From the NCBI RefSeq assembly GCF_001513965.1, contig NZ_KQ948021.1:326562-390561 (forward strand): a DNA stretch of 64,000 bases, given 5' to 3'. The stretch comes from Streptomyces cellostaticus (GTDB lineage Bacteria > Actinomycetota > Actinomycetes > Streptomycetales > Streptomycetaceae). A program made the position numbers and the translations under genes. Shown piece by piece: positions 45,794 through 55,000 of the stretch. The notes below the pieces were generated by a model, which was not told the DNA's origin, made no database searches, and saw only the letters and a program-made list of their open reading frames with translations. Position 1 is the first letter of the stretch, and every line of letters begins with the position of its first letter.

Positions 45794-48511
45794 TCAACCT
45801 GTCGACACCGACTGCTCCGCGGGGAGTCGGCCGTAAATGCGTTCCGGAGTCAGCGGCAACGCCCGGTAGCGGACGCCCGTGGCGTCATGCACCGCGTTCG
45901 CGAGCGCGGGGGCCACCGGGTTGATACAGCACTCGGCCATCCCCTTCGCCCGCATGGGGCCCACCGAATCCGCCGAGCCCACCAGGAGGACCTCGGTACG
46001 GGGAATGTCGGCGTAGGTGGGGATGCGGTAGTTCCGGAAGTTCGGGTTGACCATGACGCCGCTGTCGTCGACGTGATGGTTCTCGGTCAGCGCGAAGCCG
46101 ATTCCCTGGGCGACACCGCCCTCGATCTGTCCCCGGACCTGCGCCGGGTTGATGATCACTCCGGCGTCCGCCGCCTGCACGCTGTACAGGATCCGTATCT
46201 CACCCGTCACGCGGTGTACGGCGACCCGGAACCCCTGCGTGTTGGAAGTGACGCTCCGGGGCGAGCCGTACGCCTTGCGTGCGGCGGTGAAACGGATTCC
46301 ACGCGTCCGGGCCAGCGTGACCAGTTCGGCCAGTGACACCCGCCGGTCCCCGCAGACGACACCGTCGTCGTCCATCGAGCACATCACGACATGGACGCCC
46401 GTGTACGCCGCGGCGTATTCCAGGATGCGGTCGCGCACGGCATTGGCCGCCCGCAGGACCGCATTGCCTGCCACGAAGAGGCCCGCGCTCGCGAAGGCAC
46501 CGGTGTCGAATCCCGTGCGGTCGGTGTCGGACTGCACCAGGCGGATCCGCGAGGGCGTCGTGCCCAGCTGGTTGGCCGCGATCTGGACATGAGCCGTGGA
46601 GGTTCCCTCCCCGAACTCGACGGTCCCGACGGCCAGTTCGTAGATGAGATCGTCTCCCAGGGTGACCCAAACCTCGGAGAGGTGTTCCGTCGGGGGCGCG
46701 GTCTCGTGCAGGGAACTCGCCACGCCGACTCCGACGAGCCACTGGGGGCCGGGGGGCGGTTGGTCCGCCGTACGGGCCAGGGCGTTACCCACCAGGTCGA
46801 TGCACCTGGCGAGTCCGTCCTCGGTGAAGATCACGTCGTCGGGGCCGTCGTGCATGGCGACCAGGGGCTCACCCGGCCGCACGATGTTGCGTCGGCGCAG
46901 TTCGAGCGGGTCGAGGTGAAGGGCGCGGGCCAGTTCGCCCATCGCGGACTCCACTGCGAACGCCGGCTGTGTCATCCCGTAGCCGCGCAGCGCCCCGCTC
47001 GGCACGGTGTTCGTGTAGACGGAGTACGCGTCGTACTTCTTGTTGGGGCAGCGGTAGATCATGACGGCGGCTCCGCCCGCGTACACCGTTTCGCCGCCAT
47101 GGTTGCCGTAGGCGCCGGTGTTCGACACGTTGCGTACCTGGAACGCGGTGAGCGTTCCGTCGGCCTTCGCCCCGAGCTTGACCGTCAGGGTCATCGGATG
47201 CCGCGGCGAGGCCGTGGTGAACTCCTCCTCACGGGTGTACTCGAGACAGGTGGGCCGGCCTGTGTCCAGGGTGGCCAGCGCGACCAGGTCCTCCGCGATC
47301 ACCTCCTGCTTGCCCCCGAATCCACCGCCGACGCGCTTGCAGAACACCCGCACCTGGTCCGGGCGCAGCGCGAACAGGTACGCCAGTTTGACCTTCGCGA
47401 TCGACGGTGACTGCGAACTGGTGCGGACGTTCAGCCGGCCGTCCTCCATCCAGGCGATCGCACCGTGGGTCTCCAGATGCGCGTGCTGCACCCGCGGTGA
47501 GAAGTACGTGCCTTCGTGGATCACGTCGGCCGCGGCGAATCCCGCGTCGACGTCGCCGATGTGCGAGTGGAGTTCGACAAGGATGTTGTGGGCGGGGTCA
47601 CGGACGAACGGATCGTCGCAGCCGTGCAGTTGGGGTGCGCCGTCGGCCATCGCCGCCTCGGGGTCGAACACCGCCGGCAGCACCTCGTACTCGACCGTGA
47701 GGCGCCGGCACCCCTCCTCGGCCGCCCCGACCGTGTCGGCCAGGACCGCGGCGACGCGCTGGCCGACGAAACGGACCGTGTCGTCGAGAACGAAGGTGTC
47801 GTCCGGGTCGACCAGGTGGTCGGTGTGGATCGCCGTGGTGAAGCGTTTACGGGGTACGTCTTCCCAGGTGTAGACCCGTTGCACGCCGGGCACCGCGAGG
47901 GCGGCGCTCTTGTCGACCGAGAGGATCCGGGCGTGCGCGTGGGGTGAGTGCAGCACCTTGAGGTGCAGCATGCCGTCGATGTGCGTGTCCATGGTGAACT
48001 CGGCGTGACCCGTCACCACGTCGTGGCCCGCGGGCGCGCCGACGCTCGTCCCGACGGCCTTGCCCGGTGCTGCCGTCTCCACGGCGCTGACGCCTTTCAC
48101 GGCGTCCTCGATCGCCCGGTATCCGGTGCAGCGGCAGAGGTTGCCCTTCAACGCCCGTGGCAGATCCGCCTTCTGGTTCTCGGTGAAGGTCGCCGACGTC
48201 ATGATCATCCCTGCGGTGCAGAAACCGCACTGGAACCCCGGGGCGTCCTCGAACTGCCGCTGCATGGGATGCAGGGCACCGGGCCGTCCAAGGCCCTCGA
48301 TCGTGGTCACCTCGCGGTCGTCCGCGCGGAACGCGGGGGTGATGCAGCTGTGTACCGGTGCGCCGTCCAGCCACACCGTGCAGGCGCCGCAGTCGCCCGC
48401 GTCGCACCCCTTCTTGACCCCGAAGTGGCCGAGTTCGCGCAGGAACGTGCGCAGGCACTGGCCGGGGGTTGGCTCCCGGTCGAATTCCCTGCCGTTCACG
48501 ATGTAGTTCAT
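45794..48511 (-). CDS. Molybdenum hydroxylase: 2Fe-2S domains fused to molybdopterin subunit
   Basis: 905 residues. N-terminal ferredoxin part: CDAGDCGACTVWLDG binds one 2Fe-2S cluster, and FQCGFCTAGMIM with LCRCTGYRAIE binds the second. The rest is the xanthine-dehydrogenase/aldehyde-oxidase large subunit: RVGGGFGGKQEVIAEDLVAL, PSGALRGYGMTQPAFAVESA, EFGEGTSTAHVQIAANQLG and a late GMAECCINPVAPALANAV with a Glu at the place of the catalytic acid. It would hydroxylate an N-heterocycle or aldehyde. The FAD subunit is encoded by the next gene upstream (4-base overlap). This Fe-S/Mo fusion without FAD is a less common layout. Confidence 0.92.
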   Translation of the reverse strand: MNYIVNGREFDREPTPGQCLRTFLRELGHFGVKKGCDAGDCGACTVWLDGAPVHSCITPAFRADDREVTTIEGLGRPGALHPMQRQFEDAPGFQCGFCTAGMIMTSATFTENQKADLPRALKGNLCRCTGYRAIEDAVKGVSAVETAAPGKAVGTSVGAPAGHDVVTGHAEFTMDTHIDGMLHLKVLHSPHAHARILSVDKSAALAVPGVQRVYTWEDVPRKRFTTAIHTDHLVDPDDTFVLDDTVRFVGQRVAAVLADTVGAAEEGCRRLTVEYEVLPAVFDPEAAMADGAPQLHGCDDPFVRDPAHNILVELHSHIGDVDAGFAAADVIHEGTYFSPRVQHAHLETHGAIAWMEDGRLNVRTSSQSPSIAKVKLAYLFALRPDQVRVFCKRVGGGFGGKQEVIAEDLVALATLDTGRPTCLEYTREEEFTTASPRHPMTLTVKLGAKADGTLTAFQVRNVSNTGAYGNHGGETVYAGGAAVMIYRCPNKKYDAYSVYTNTVPSGALRGYGMTQPAFAVESAMGELARALHLDPLELRRRNIVRPGEPLVAMHDGPDDVIFTEDGLARCIDLVGNALARTADQPPPGPQWLVGVGVASSLHETAPPTEHLSEVWVTLGDDLIYELAVGTVEFGEGTSTAHVQIAANQLGTTPSRIRLVQSDTDRTGFDTGAFASAGLFVAGNAVLRAANAVRDRILEYAAAYTGVHVVMCSMDDDGVVCGDRRVSLAELVTLARTRGIRFTAARKAYGSPRSVTSNTQGFRVAVHRVTGEIRILYSVQAADAGVIINPAQVRGQIEGGVAQGIGFALTENHHVDDSGVMVNPNFRNYRIPTYADIPRTEVLLVGSADSVGPMRAKGMAECCINPVAPALANAVHDATGVRYRALPLTPERIYGRLPAEQSVSTG

Positions 48512-49335
48512 GCCAGGTCCCCAGCCGTGAGTTCGCGGCGAATCTCTTCGGCGAAGTGCCGTGTCAGATGCCGACGGTGGTCAGGGGTCCCGTTGGGATC
48601 GGTGAACCAGACGTCGGCCGGCACGGCGTCGATGCTCTGGCGCAGGGTTCGAACATCGGGCAGGGAGTCGAAGGCGATGCGGACCGGCCGCGTGGTACCG
48701 GCGGTGACGGTGAGCAACAGGTCACTCGCTCCCAGCCGTTGTGTGCCGACGAGGAACACCGTCGAACGGCCGAGCCGGGTCAGCGTGAAGCGACGGTGCG
48801 CGGTGCGTTTGCGCAGCGCGTGCTCCGGAATGGTGATGCGCCGAAGGATCTCGCCGGGGGCGAGGACGTTGCGGTGGTCGCCCGTGACGAAATCGAGGGC
48901 GTCGACGAAGCGCACGGAGCCATCGGGCGCCCACAGTTCGTACTGCGCCTCCAGCGCGACCGTCAACGTGATCATCGGGCCGGCGGGCAAGGACATGCAG
49001 ATATTTCCGCCGACGGTCGCCGCGTTCCAGACCTTGAACGAGGACAGGAATGCCTCGCAGCTTTTCCGGAAGAGATTTCCGGCGGTCCAGCCCTCCGGCC
49101 ATGGAAAGGCGTACAGGTCGCGGATGGTGCATGTGGCGCTGATCTCCAGACCCTCGTCCGTCGGGACAAGAGGCTCCCAACGCAGCGCCGTCAGATCGAT
49201 CAGCCGTCGCAGGTCCGGCTGCTCCGTGGAATAGAGCCATGTTCCGCCTGCGAGCCAGGCGTCGCCCTCGTGCCAGTCCATGCCTGGCCGCTCGGACGGT
49301 CGCCGGACTACTTCGGTGATGGTGTTGAGGTCCAT
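48508..49335 (-). CDS. FAD-binding subunit of the molybdenum hydroxylase
   Basis: 275 residues of the CoxM/XdhB type. AWLAGGTWLYSTEQPDLRRL opens the FAD domain, IRDLYAFPWPEGW and WNAATVGGNICMSLPAGPM (FAD loop with the family VGGNI) follow, and GEILRRITIPEHALRKRTAH lies in the C-terminal domain. It receives electrons from the 2Fe-2S clusters of the next gene and passes them to NAD+ or another acceptor. First gene of the operon. Confidence 0.9.
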   Translation of the reverse strand: MDLNTITEVVRRPSERPGMDWHEGDAWLAGGTWLYSTEQPDLRRLIDLTALRWEPLVPTDEGLEISATCTIRDLYAFPWPEGWTAGNLFRKSCEAFLSSFKVWNAATVGGNICMSLPAGPMITLTVALEAQYELWAPDGSVRFVDALDFVTGDHRNVLAPGEILRRITIPEHALRKRTAHRRFTLTRLGRSTVFLVGTQRLGASDLLLTVTAGTTRPVRIAFDSLPDVRTLRQSIDAVPADVWFTDPNGTPDHRRHLTRHFAEEIRRELTAGDLA

Positions 49336-49730
49336 GAAACCGACCTACGGGAGAACGGGCCTACGGAAGACAACTGTCCCGTGGCACTTCTGGTGTTGAT
49401 TTCCCGCTGACCGAGCAGATGCTGGCCACCGTGCCGCACCGTTCGGGGCAGCTGAGCCGCGAGGGACCGGCGGGCACAGACACTCTTGTCCCAGCCTATC
49501 GCAGCATGCGGATGGGGATCCGACCGAGGACAACTGAAAGCAGCCGACCCATCCCGGACAGTCACATTCCGGTGGCCGACGGCGCCTGAAGCGGAGGTAC
49601 CGATGCCTCCAGGTCCCTCCCGGACCTGCAGGCATCACCGTTCCAGCCGCTCGCGCAGGCGAGGACCAGGGCCCGCGAGCGCGCCGCAGGGAGCGGGCTA
49701 CGCCCGAGCCGGCACAACCGTACGCAGGGC
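49336..49730. other. Intergenic region with the hydroxylase promoter side
   Basis: 395 bases before the MFS remnant. It should contain the minus-strand promoter of the FAD-subunit gene; no intact gene is seen and composition is mixed, consistent with decayed sequence. Confidence 0.4.
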
Positions 49731-49863
49731 ATGTCCATTGCCATCCTTGCCGTCGGTTCGTTCGCCACCGGGGCCGAGGTGTTCATCATCGCCGGGCTGC
49801 CGCCCGAGATACCCGTCGCTCTGGACGTGCCGCCCACCACCGTCGGACTGGCGGTGACCCAGC
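49731..49863 (+). pseudogene. N-terminal remnant of an MFS transporter
   Basis: MSIAILAVGSFATGAEVFII then AGLPPEIPVALDVPPTTVGL reads as the first transmembrane helix and loop of a drug-type MFS exporter. After AVTQ the frame runs into the hexanucleotide repeat and no further helices follow. Roughly 44 of some 400 expected codons remain. Confidence 0.75.
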
Positions 49864-49866
49864 CCC

Positions 49867-49926
49867 GTGTCCGTGTCCGTGTCCGTGTCCGTGTCCGTGT
49901 CCGTGTCCGTGTCCGTGTCCGTGTCC
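49867..49926 (+). repeat. Hexanucleotide GTGTCC tandem repeat, ten copies
   Basis: Ten uninterrupted perfect units of GTGTCC (60 bases). Read in three frames they give VS, CP or RV repeats; on the other strand DT repeats. It lies exactly at the break of the MFS remnant. Perfect identity of all copies points to recent replication slippage. Confidence 0.95.
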
Positions 49927-50152
49927 GTGAGCATGCTCGCGGGGCATCCCGACGAGTGCCAGAGGAGCGTCACGGGGGCACAGCAGTCCGTCGCCCTGTG
50001 GGGAGCCGGGCTTCAGACAGTTGTCTTCCTCCGGCCTCTACTTCTTACGAGAAGCTGACGCACACCCAACTGCCCTGGAGGCACAGCAGTTTCATCGGCC
50101 ACTCTCATCTCAAGGTCACCGGCCCGGGTGACACGCATGGAGGGAGTTCGGT

Positions 50153-50436
50153 GTGAGCAGGCACAGCAAACGCAGGCCGCGGCAGCGGACCCGGCTCTTC
50201 CTCGGCGCCGGAGGTCTCGCCGTGGCATCGGCAGCCACAGCGGTCACCTTCGCCACGGCTTCAGAGCCCGCACATCACCCATCCCAGTGGGCCGTGACAC
50301 CGTGACGTCCTTCCGGGTCGAAGGCACGGAACTGACGGACCGCCACATAGTTGCCTCGGGAGGGGACTTCCCCGCCTCCATCGCCGTACATGGCAGCCTC
50401 GCCCACGTGCTGAACTCCGGAGGAAAGGCCCCTTCC
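50153..50436 (+). pseudogene. Broken secreted beta-propeller (lactonase-like) gene
   Basis: A GTG at 50153 with GGAGGGAG upstream starts a signal peptide (RRPRQRTRLFLGAGGLAVAS, twin Arg residues). This frame ends at a stop about 50300 after PSQWAVTP. In the neighbouring frame from about 50296, GRDTVTSFRVEGTELTDRHI then VASGGDFPASIAVHGSLAHV and LN match a blade of the secreted 6-phosphogluconolactonase-like beta-propeller family. Most blades are deleted, so this is a signal peptide joined out of frame to one propeller blade. Confidence 0.75.
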
Positions 50437-50463
50437 CGTCCACATATGGTCACGCCCCATACT

Positions 50464-50943
50464 TCATTCAAAACTCGTGGGTTCGAACCATGTGGGTTCA
50501 TCGGACAGGGCCTGCTTGATCCGCACCAGCTGGTGTTCGTCCATCGTGGGCAGCGCGTCCACCTCGTACCAGCCGACGTCCAGCGACTCGTCGTCGTTGA
50601 CGCGTGCCTCACCGCCGACGGCCCGGCACCGGAAGGTGATGTCCATGAACTGGCAGATGTCGCCATTGCCGTACGTGACCCGGTCCCCGGTCTTCACCAG
50701 GGCGACCCGTTCGGCGACGCACCGTACGGCCGTCTCCTCGTACACCTCGCGCACGGCGGCGGCGGCCGGCTGCTCGCCGGGCTCGGGTATGCCGTTGATC
50801 ACCGTCCACTTGTGGTTGTCCGCGCGCTGCCCCAGCAGGACTCTGCCCCGGTCGTCGAAGACGACGGCGCTGACTCCGGGGAGCCACAGCAGCTGGTGAC
50901 CGGCGGAGGCCCGGATCGTGCGGATGAAGTCAGGAGTAGGCAT
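50464..50943 (-). CDS. NUDIX hydrolase
   Basis: 159 residues. The Nudix box Gx5Ex7REUxEExGU is present as GIPEPGEQPAAAAVREVYEE (plus TAV), binding Mg and hydrolysing a nucleoside diphosphate linked to another group. VSAVVFDDRGRVLLGQRADN precedes it, and VNDDESLDVGWYEVDALPTM follows as the usual end strand. Similar Streptomyces proteins are of unknown specificity. The conserved neighbourhood to the right (Lnt and onward) suggests it belongs to the core genome. Confidence 0.9.
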   Translation of the reverse strand: MPTPDFIRTIRASAGHQLLWLPGVSAVVFDDRGRVLLGQRADNHKWTVINGIPEPGEQPAAAAVREVYEETAVRCVAERVALVKTGDRVTYGNGDICQFMDITFRCRAVGGEARVNDDESLDVGWYEVDALPTMDEHQLVRIKQALSDEPTWFEPTSFE

Positions 50944-51006
50944 GGGACCGACCCTAACCGGGGCCGGTTCCCCTGACCCCGTGGATGCCCCCGGGCGGGC
51001 GTACGG

Positions 51007-52617
51007 CTACGCGTCCCCTGCGCGCCGGGCCCGTACCCCGGACCCGATCGCCCAGCCCAGTCCGCCCGCCGCGACCAGCACCAGCGCGATCTCCGGCAGG
51101 ATGCCCAGCTCGGTCGCGGGCGACTTGGAGGTGCGCAGCGGCACTTTCTGGACGAGGTAGGCGGGCACGAACATGCCGGTCTTCTGGGTGATCTTCCCGT
51201 CCGGCATGATGATCGCGCTGACGCCGCTGGTCACCGGCACGGTGACGGTCCGGCTGTGCTCGACGGCACGGACGCGGGACATGGCGAGCTGCTGGTAGGT
51301 CATCTCGCTGCGGTCGAAGGTGGCGTTGTTGCTCGGCACGGAGATCATCTCCGCGCCGTGGGTCACGGTGTCCCGCACGGCCCAGTCGAAGGCGGCCTCG
51401 TAGCAGGTGGCGAGGCCGACCCGGGCGCCGTCGATGGCGAACACGCCGGGCTTGCCGCCCCGGCTGAAGTCCTGGCGGACCATGCCGGTCCAGTTCTTGT
51501 TGATCGCACCGACGAGCCCGCGCAGCGGGAGGTACTCGCCGAACGGCTGCACCTGCCGCTTGTCATAGGTCTGGGTCGGTCCCTTGACCGGGTCCCACAG
51601 AATCTGCTCGTTGAGCAGCTTGCCGTCCCTCTCGACGACCCCGCCGACCGAGATGGGTACCCCGACGGCCTTGGCGGCACCGTCGATGACCGCGGCCGCG
51701 TCGGGGTTGGTGAAGGGGTCGATGTCGGAGGAGTTCTCCGGCCACAGCACGTAGTCGGGCCTCGGGGCCTTGCCCGCCTTGATGTCGGCGGCGAGCTTGA
51801 GCGTCTCGCGCGCATGGTAGTCGAGCACGGCCCGCCGCTGGGCGCTGAACTCCAGCCCGGAGCGCGGCACGTTGCCCTGGATGACCGCGACCGTCGCGGT
51901 GCCGGCCTGGGCCTTGTCGCTGACCAGCGACCGGGCCGCGACCGCGCCCGCCACCGGCACGGCGACGCTCAGCAGCGCGGCCGCCGCGGCCCCGCGCCGG
52001 ACGGCCCGGGTACGGCGCCCCTCGGCGACCAGGCGCCCGGCCTCGTACAGGCCGAACCCGCACAGGACGACCGCGAAGCCGAGCACCGGGGTGCCGCCCA
52101 CCGCGGCGAGCGGCAGGAAGACGCCGTCCGCCTGGCCGAAGGCGATCTTGCCCCAGGGGAAGCCGCGGAAGGGCACGCGCGCGCGTACCGCTTCTCCGGC
52201 GATCCAGAGGGCGGCGGCCCACACGGGCCAGGCCGGCAGCTTGGACACCGCGGCTGTGCCCACGCCGACGAGGGCGACGAAGACCGCCTCGATCGCGACC
52301 AGCGCGAGCCAAGGGCCCGGACCGACCTCGACGCCGGTCCACACCAGCAACGGCAGCAGGAAACCGAGCCCGAAGAGGTAGCCGAGGCCGAGGGCCGCCT
52401 TCCAGCTACGGCCGCGCAGCACCCAGGCGAAGCCGGCGAAGGCGGGCAGGGCCAGCCACCACAGGGTGCGCGGCGGGAAGCTGACGTAGAGCAGCGCTCC
52501 GCACAGCGCGGAGGCGACGGCCGGGACCAGACGCAGCAGCCGGCGGCCGCGCGCGGTCGGCGCGGAGGACGGCCGGAGCTGATCGGACTGGTCCACGGAA
52601 GTTGCGGTGACGGTCAC
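51007..52617 (-). CDS. lnt: Apolipoprotein N-acyltransferase
   Basis: 536 residues. Six or more hydrophobic helices cover about 20-220, followed by a periplasmic nitrilase domain. Its catalytic triad is visible: Glu in YVLWPENSSDID, Lys in YDKRQVQPFGEYLPL and Cys in VGLATCYEAAFDW, with a final C-terminal helix (LPEIALVLVAAGGLGWAIGS). It N-acylates the terminal Cys of lipoproteins. The GTG at 52617 begins TVTATSVDQSDQ; the upstream Arg/Pro-rich extension is unlikely. No strong ribosome-binding site is seen, so the start is the likeliest rather than certain. Confidence 0.9.
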   Translation of the reverse strand: MTVTATSVDQSDQLRPSSAPTARGRRLLRLVPAVASALCGALLYVSFPPRTLWWLALPAFAGFAWVLRGRSWKAALGLGYLFGLGFLLPLLVWTGVEVGPGPWLALVAIEAVFVALVGVGTAAVSKLPAWPVWAAALWIAGEAVRARVPFRGFPWGKIAFGQADGVFLPLAAVGGTPVLGFAVVLCGFGLYEAGRLVAEGRRTRAVRRGAAAAALLSVAVPVAGAVAARSLVSDKAQAGTATVAVIQGNVPRSGLEFSAQRRAVLDYHARETLKLAADIKAGKAPRPDYVLWPENSSDIDPFTNPDAAAVIDGAAKAVGVPISVGGVVERDGKLLNEQILWDPVKGPTQTYDKRQVQPFGEYLPLRGLVGAINKNWTGMVRQDFSRGGKPGVFAIDGARVGLATCYEAAFDWAVRDTVTHGAEMISVPSNNATFDRSEMTYQQLAMSRVRAVEHSRTVTVPVTSGVSAIIMPDGKITQKTGMFVPAYLVQKVPLRTSKSPATELGILPEIALVLVAAGGLGWAIGSGVRARRAGDA

Positions 52618-52925
52618 CCGGGGAGTGTACGGCGGTTGACCTGGCCGCCGACAGCAAGGGCTGTACGGGCCCCGCCCGCCCCGGCGCCGTGCCGGAATCA
52701 CGACGTTCCTGCGCAACTCGTCCACAAACCGGGCATCAGCCGTTACGGTGTGCCCCAGCCTCAGCGGTGCGGCCGGTCCCGGCGCGCACGGCCGGGGCCT
52801 TGCCAGAGGCCGGGGAACCGGGGTGCGAGGGGCGACGGGTGGGGTCGACGGGGACGAGGTCCGCAGCCGGTGCGTACGGTGCGGATACCGACAGCGCCAG
52901 ACGAAACGTTTCTGACGGGGCGGGC

Positions 52926-53891
52926 ATGATCCTGCTGGGGGCGTGCGCCGCTTGGTCGCTGATCACGGCGGCGGCCCACGACGGGCGGCCCGAGGGTGTC
53001 CTGCTCGCCGTGCTCGCGGTGGCCGCCGGTTACGCCGCGGGCCGGATCTCCGGAGCGCTGCTTCCGGTGGCCGCGCCCTGCGCCGGCGCATCGGCCGGGC
53101 TCGTCCTGGCCGTGGCGGTGCCCGATCTCTCCCCCGGTCCCCGGTACGCCGCCCCGCTCGGGCACGCCGGTGCCACCGCGGCCCTGCTGGCGCTGGCCAC
53201 CGGCGCGGCATGCTGTGCCGCCTGGGCCGCCCGCGGACCGTTGCTGCGGCTCGGCCTGCGGCTGCTGGCCGCCGGGATCGTGCTGACCGGGGCCGCCGTC
53301 GGGTCGGCCTTCGGCTGCGTGGCCGGTGCCGTCGTACTGCTGTGTTCGCTCGCCGCGGGCTCGATGCCCCACCGGGGTGCCGGCATCGTGGGTCTGACCC
53401 TCGCAGCGGCCCTGGTGGCAGGGACGATCTGGGCCATCGCAGCGGACGCCCTGCCCGCCGGTCTCACCGAGGCGCTCGAGGGCCGGCTCACTGCGCACCG
53501 GGTGCAGCTGTGGCAGGACGCCCTGCGGCTGGCCCGCCGGGACACGGGTCTCGGCGTCGGTCCCGGCCGCTTCGGCGAACTGAGCGCTACGGCGCCACAG
53601 GGAGCGCTGCCCGACGGCAGACCCCACTCGGCCCCGCTCCAGCTGGCGGCCGAGCAGGGGCTGGTCGGGGTGCTCCTGCCGACCGCGACGTTCGGCTGGA
53701 CCCTCTACGCCCTGTGGCGCACTCCGCGCTCCACCCCGATCGCGCTGACCGCGGGCGCGGCCCTGACCACGCTGGCCGTGATCGCGTCGGCCGGCAACGC
53801 GCTGAGCTTCACCGCGGTCACGGCGGGCGCGGGGCTGCTGGCGGGGTGGGCGACGGCACGACCGTGGGCGGGCGACGACGCGCAGCCCTGA
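52926..53891 (+). CDS. O-antigen-ligase-like membrane protein
   Basis: 321 residues with about eight hydrophobic segments beginning MILLGACAAWSLITAAAH. A periplasmic loop around 180-235 carries LTAHRVQLWQDALRLARRDT and GLGVGPGRFGELSA, the HxxxWxxALxxxxxxPxxGxGxGxF-type pattern of the Wzy/WaaL/PglL family. It may polymerise or ligate an exported glycan. The ATG at 52926 was chosen because the upstream 79 codons lack hydrophobic or natural composition. It is divergent from lnt. Confidence 0.75.
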   Translation: MILLGACAAWSLITAAAHDGRPEGVLLAVLAVAAGYAAGRISGALLPVAAPCAGASAGLVLAVAVPDLSPGPRYAAPLGHAGATAALLALATGAACCAAWAARGPLLRLGLRLLAAGIVLTGAAVGSAFGCVAGAVVLLCSLAAGSMPHRGAGIVGLTLAAALVAGTIWAIAADALPAGLTEALEGRLTAHRVQLWQDALRLARRDTGLGVGPGRFGELSATAPQGALPDGRPHSAPLQLAAEQGLVGVLLPTATFGWTLYALWRTPRSTPIALTAGAALTTLAVIASAGNALSFTAVTAGAGLLAGWATARPWAGDDAQP

Positions 53892-53954
53892 GACGTGATC
53901 CGCATCTGCTCGAAGGGCACCACAGCGTCCCGGCATCGCACACCTCGCGGACGA

Positions 53955-54316
53955 CGAACTCGCCCGAGTCATGCCGTGGATGCACATGGTCAAGGAAGTG
54001 TGCCTGCGGCAGCTCTACCGCGCAGGGCGCCGTGCTCGCCCAGAAGTACCACGGCGAGAAGGGCATCCACGTCACCTGTTTCGACCTGCCGGAGAAGGGA
54101 GGACGAAGCCCTGGGCACCATCGCCAGGGCGGGCATCGAGGAGAACTGCTGCTTCATCGGCGGAGACGCCCTCGGGCAGCGGCCTCGTTGTCCACCTGGG
54201 CCGCCTGGACAGAGGAGGCCGGCTTCAAGGTCACCAGGACCGTCGAACAGGACATGACCACCGCGCCCGCCGACACGATCCCGGCCCACAGCATCGTCTA
54301 CGCCACGAAGGTGTGA
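53955..54316 (+). pseudogene. O-methyltransferase pseudogene with several frameshifts
   Basis: Pieces of a plant-type/hydroxyneurosporene O-methyltransferase occur in order but in different frames: DELARVMPWMHMVK-like start, VLAQKYHGEKGIHVTCFDLP (the SAM region end), ALGTIARAGIEENCCFIGGD, then LSTWAAWTEEAGFKVTRTVE and HSIVYATKV to a stop near 54316. At least three frame changes and large deletions separate them from a full enzyme. Confidence 0.8.
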
Positions 54317-54347
54317 TCACCTTCACGTACGGCGCGGGCGGGCGGTC

Positions 54348-54893
54348 TCAGCGGGCCGTGCCCGGTGTGGTCGTCCGCAGCCGGGACCTGATCGCCCGGA
54401 CCGCAGACTCGGCGTCGTCCACGGTGATCGTGAAGGTGTGGCCGTCCCACAGCCGCAGCACGATGCCCTCGCCCCGGCGTACGACGACCGCGGTGCCCTT
54501 CTCGGGGCGCCAGCGGTAGCCCCAGCCGCCCCAGTGACACGGAGTGACATGCGGGGCGAAGTCGGCGCCGGCGACCTCGGAGAGCGGGATTCGGCGGCGC
54601 GGCACACCGATGTGGCCGCAGCGCACCTCGAGGGACTCCTTGTCGAGCCTGAGGTCGACGTGCACGAACGCGAGCGTGCCGAAGAGGACCAGCAGACCGG
54701 CCGCGATACAGCCCACCACGGACATCACCAGCGGGGCGATGCCGGAGGTCCAGGCCGAGTCCACGGCCAGCTCGATACCGAGTGCCATGCAGGCCGCGCC
54801 GACCAGCGCCAGCAGCCACTGGACCCGGCTGGTGGCGCGTCCGGTCCAGACGTCGGGGTGCGCGGCATCCTCGGCGTGGCGGTGCTCCCTCAT
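54348..54893 (-). CDS. Conserved membrane protein with PH-like domain
   Basis: 181 residues. Two transmembrane segments (about 26-46 and 52-78, WLLALVGAACMALGIELAVD and LVMSVVGCIAAGLLVLFGTL) precede a beta-rich cytoplasmic part: LRLDKESLEVRCGHIGVPRR, then WRPEKGTAVVVRRGEGIVLR and a final amphipathic helix DDAESAVRAIRSRL. This layout is common in actinomycete proteins with bacterial PH-like domains and no known role. It may be leaderless; the ATG at 54893 is the first good start. Confidence 0.75.
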   Translation of the reverse strand: MREHRHAEDAAHPDVWTGRATSRVQWLLALVGAACMALGIELAVDSAWTSGIAPLVMSVVGCIAAGLLVLFGTLAFVHVDLRLDKESLEVRCGHIGVPRRRIPLSEVAGADFAPHVTPCHWGGWGYRWRPEKGTAVVVRRGEGIVLRLWDGHTFTITVDDAESAVRAIRSRLRTTTPGTAR

Positions 54894-55000
54894 GTTTATG
54901 AGGTTACTCAGGTTTCGCTGCGCGGGTACCCGCTCGCGGAGGGTGACCGGCCCGTGTGGCGCCCTCGCGGACCGCGCGGCCCGCGCTCGTGACCGGCGCC

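Noticed and set aside
49861..49930. CRISPR-like repetition
   Set aside because: Six-base units without spacers are a microsatellite, not a CRISPR array.
49867..50058. 63-codon frame beginning with Val-Ser repeats
   Set aside because: Artefact of the GTGTCC repeat reading in one frame; no ribosome-binding site or natural continuation.
50480..50489. GGTTCGAACC resembling a tRNA T-arm
   Set aside because: It lies inside the NUDIX coding sequence (WFEPTSF) with no acceptor or anticodon stem around it.
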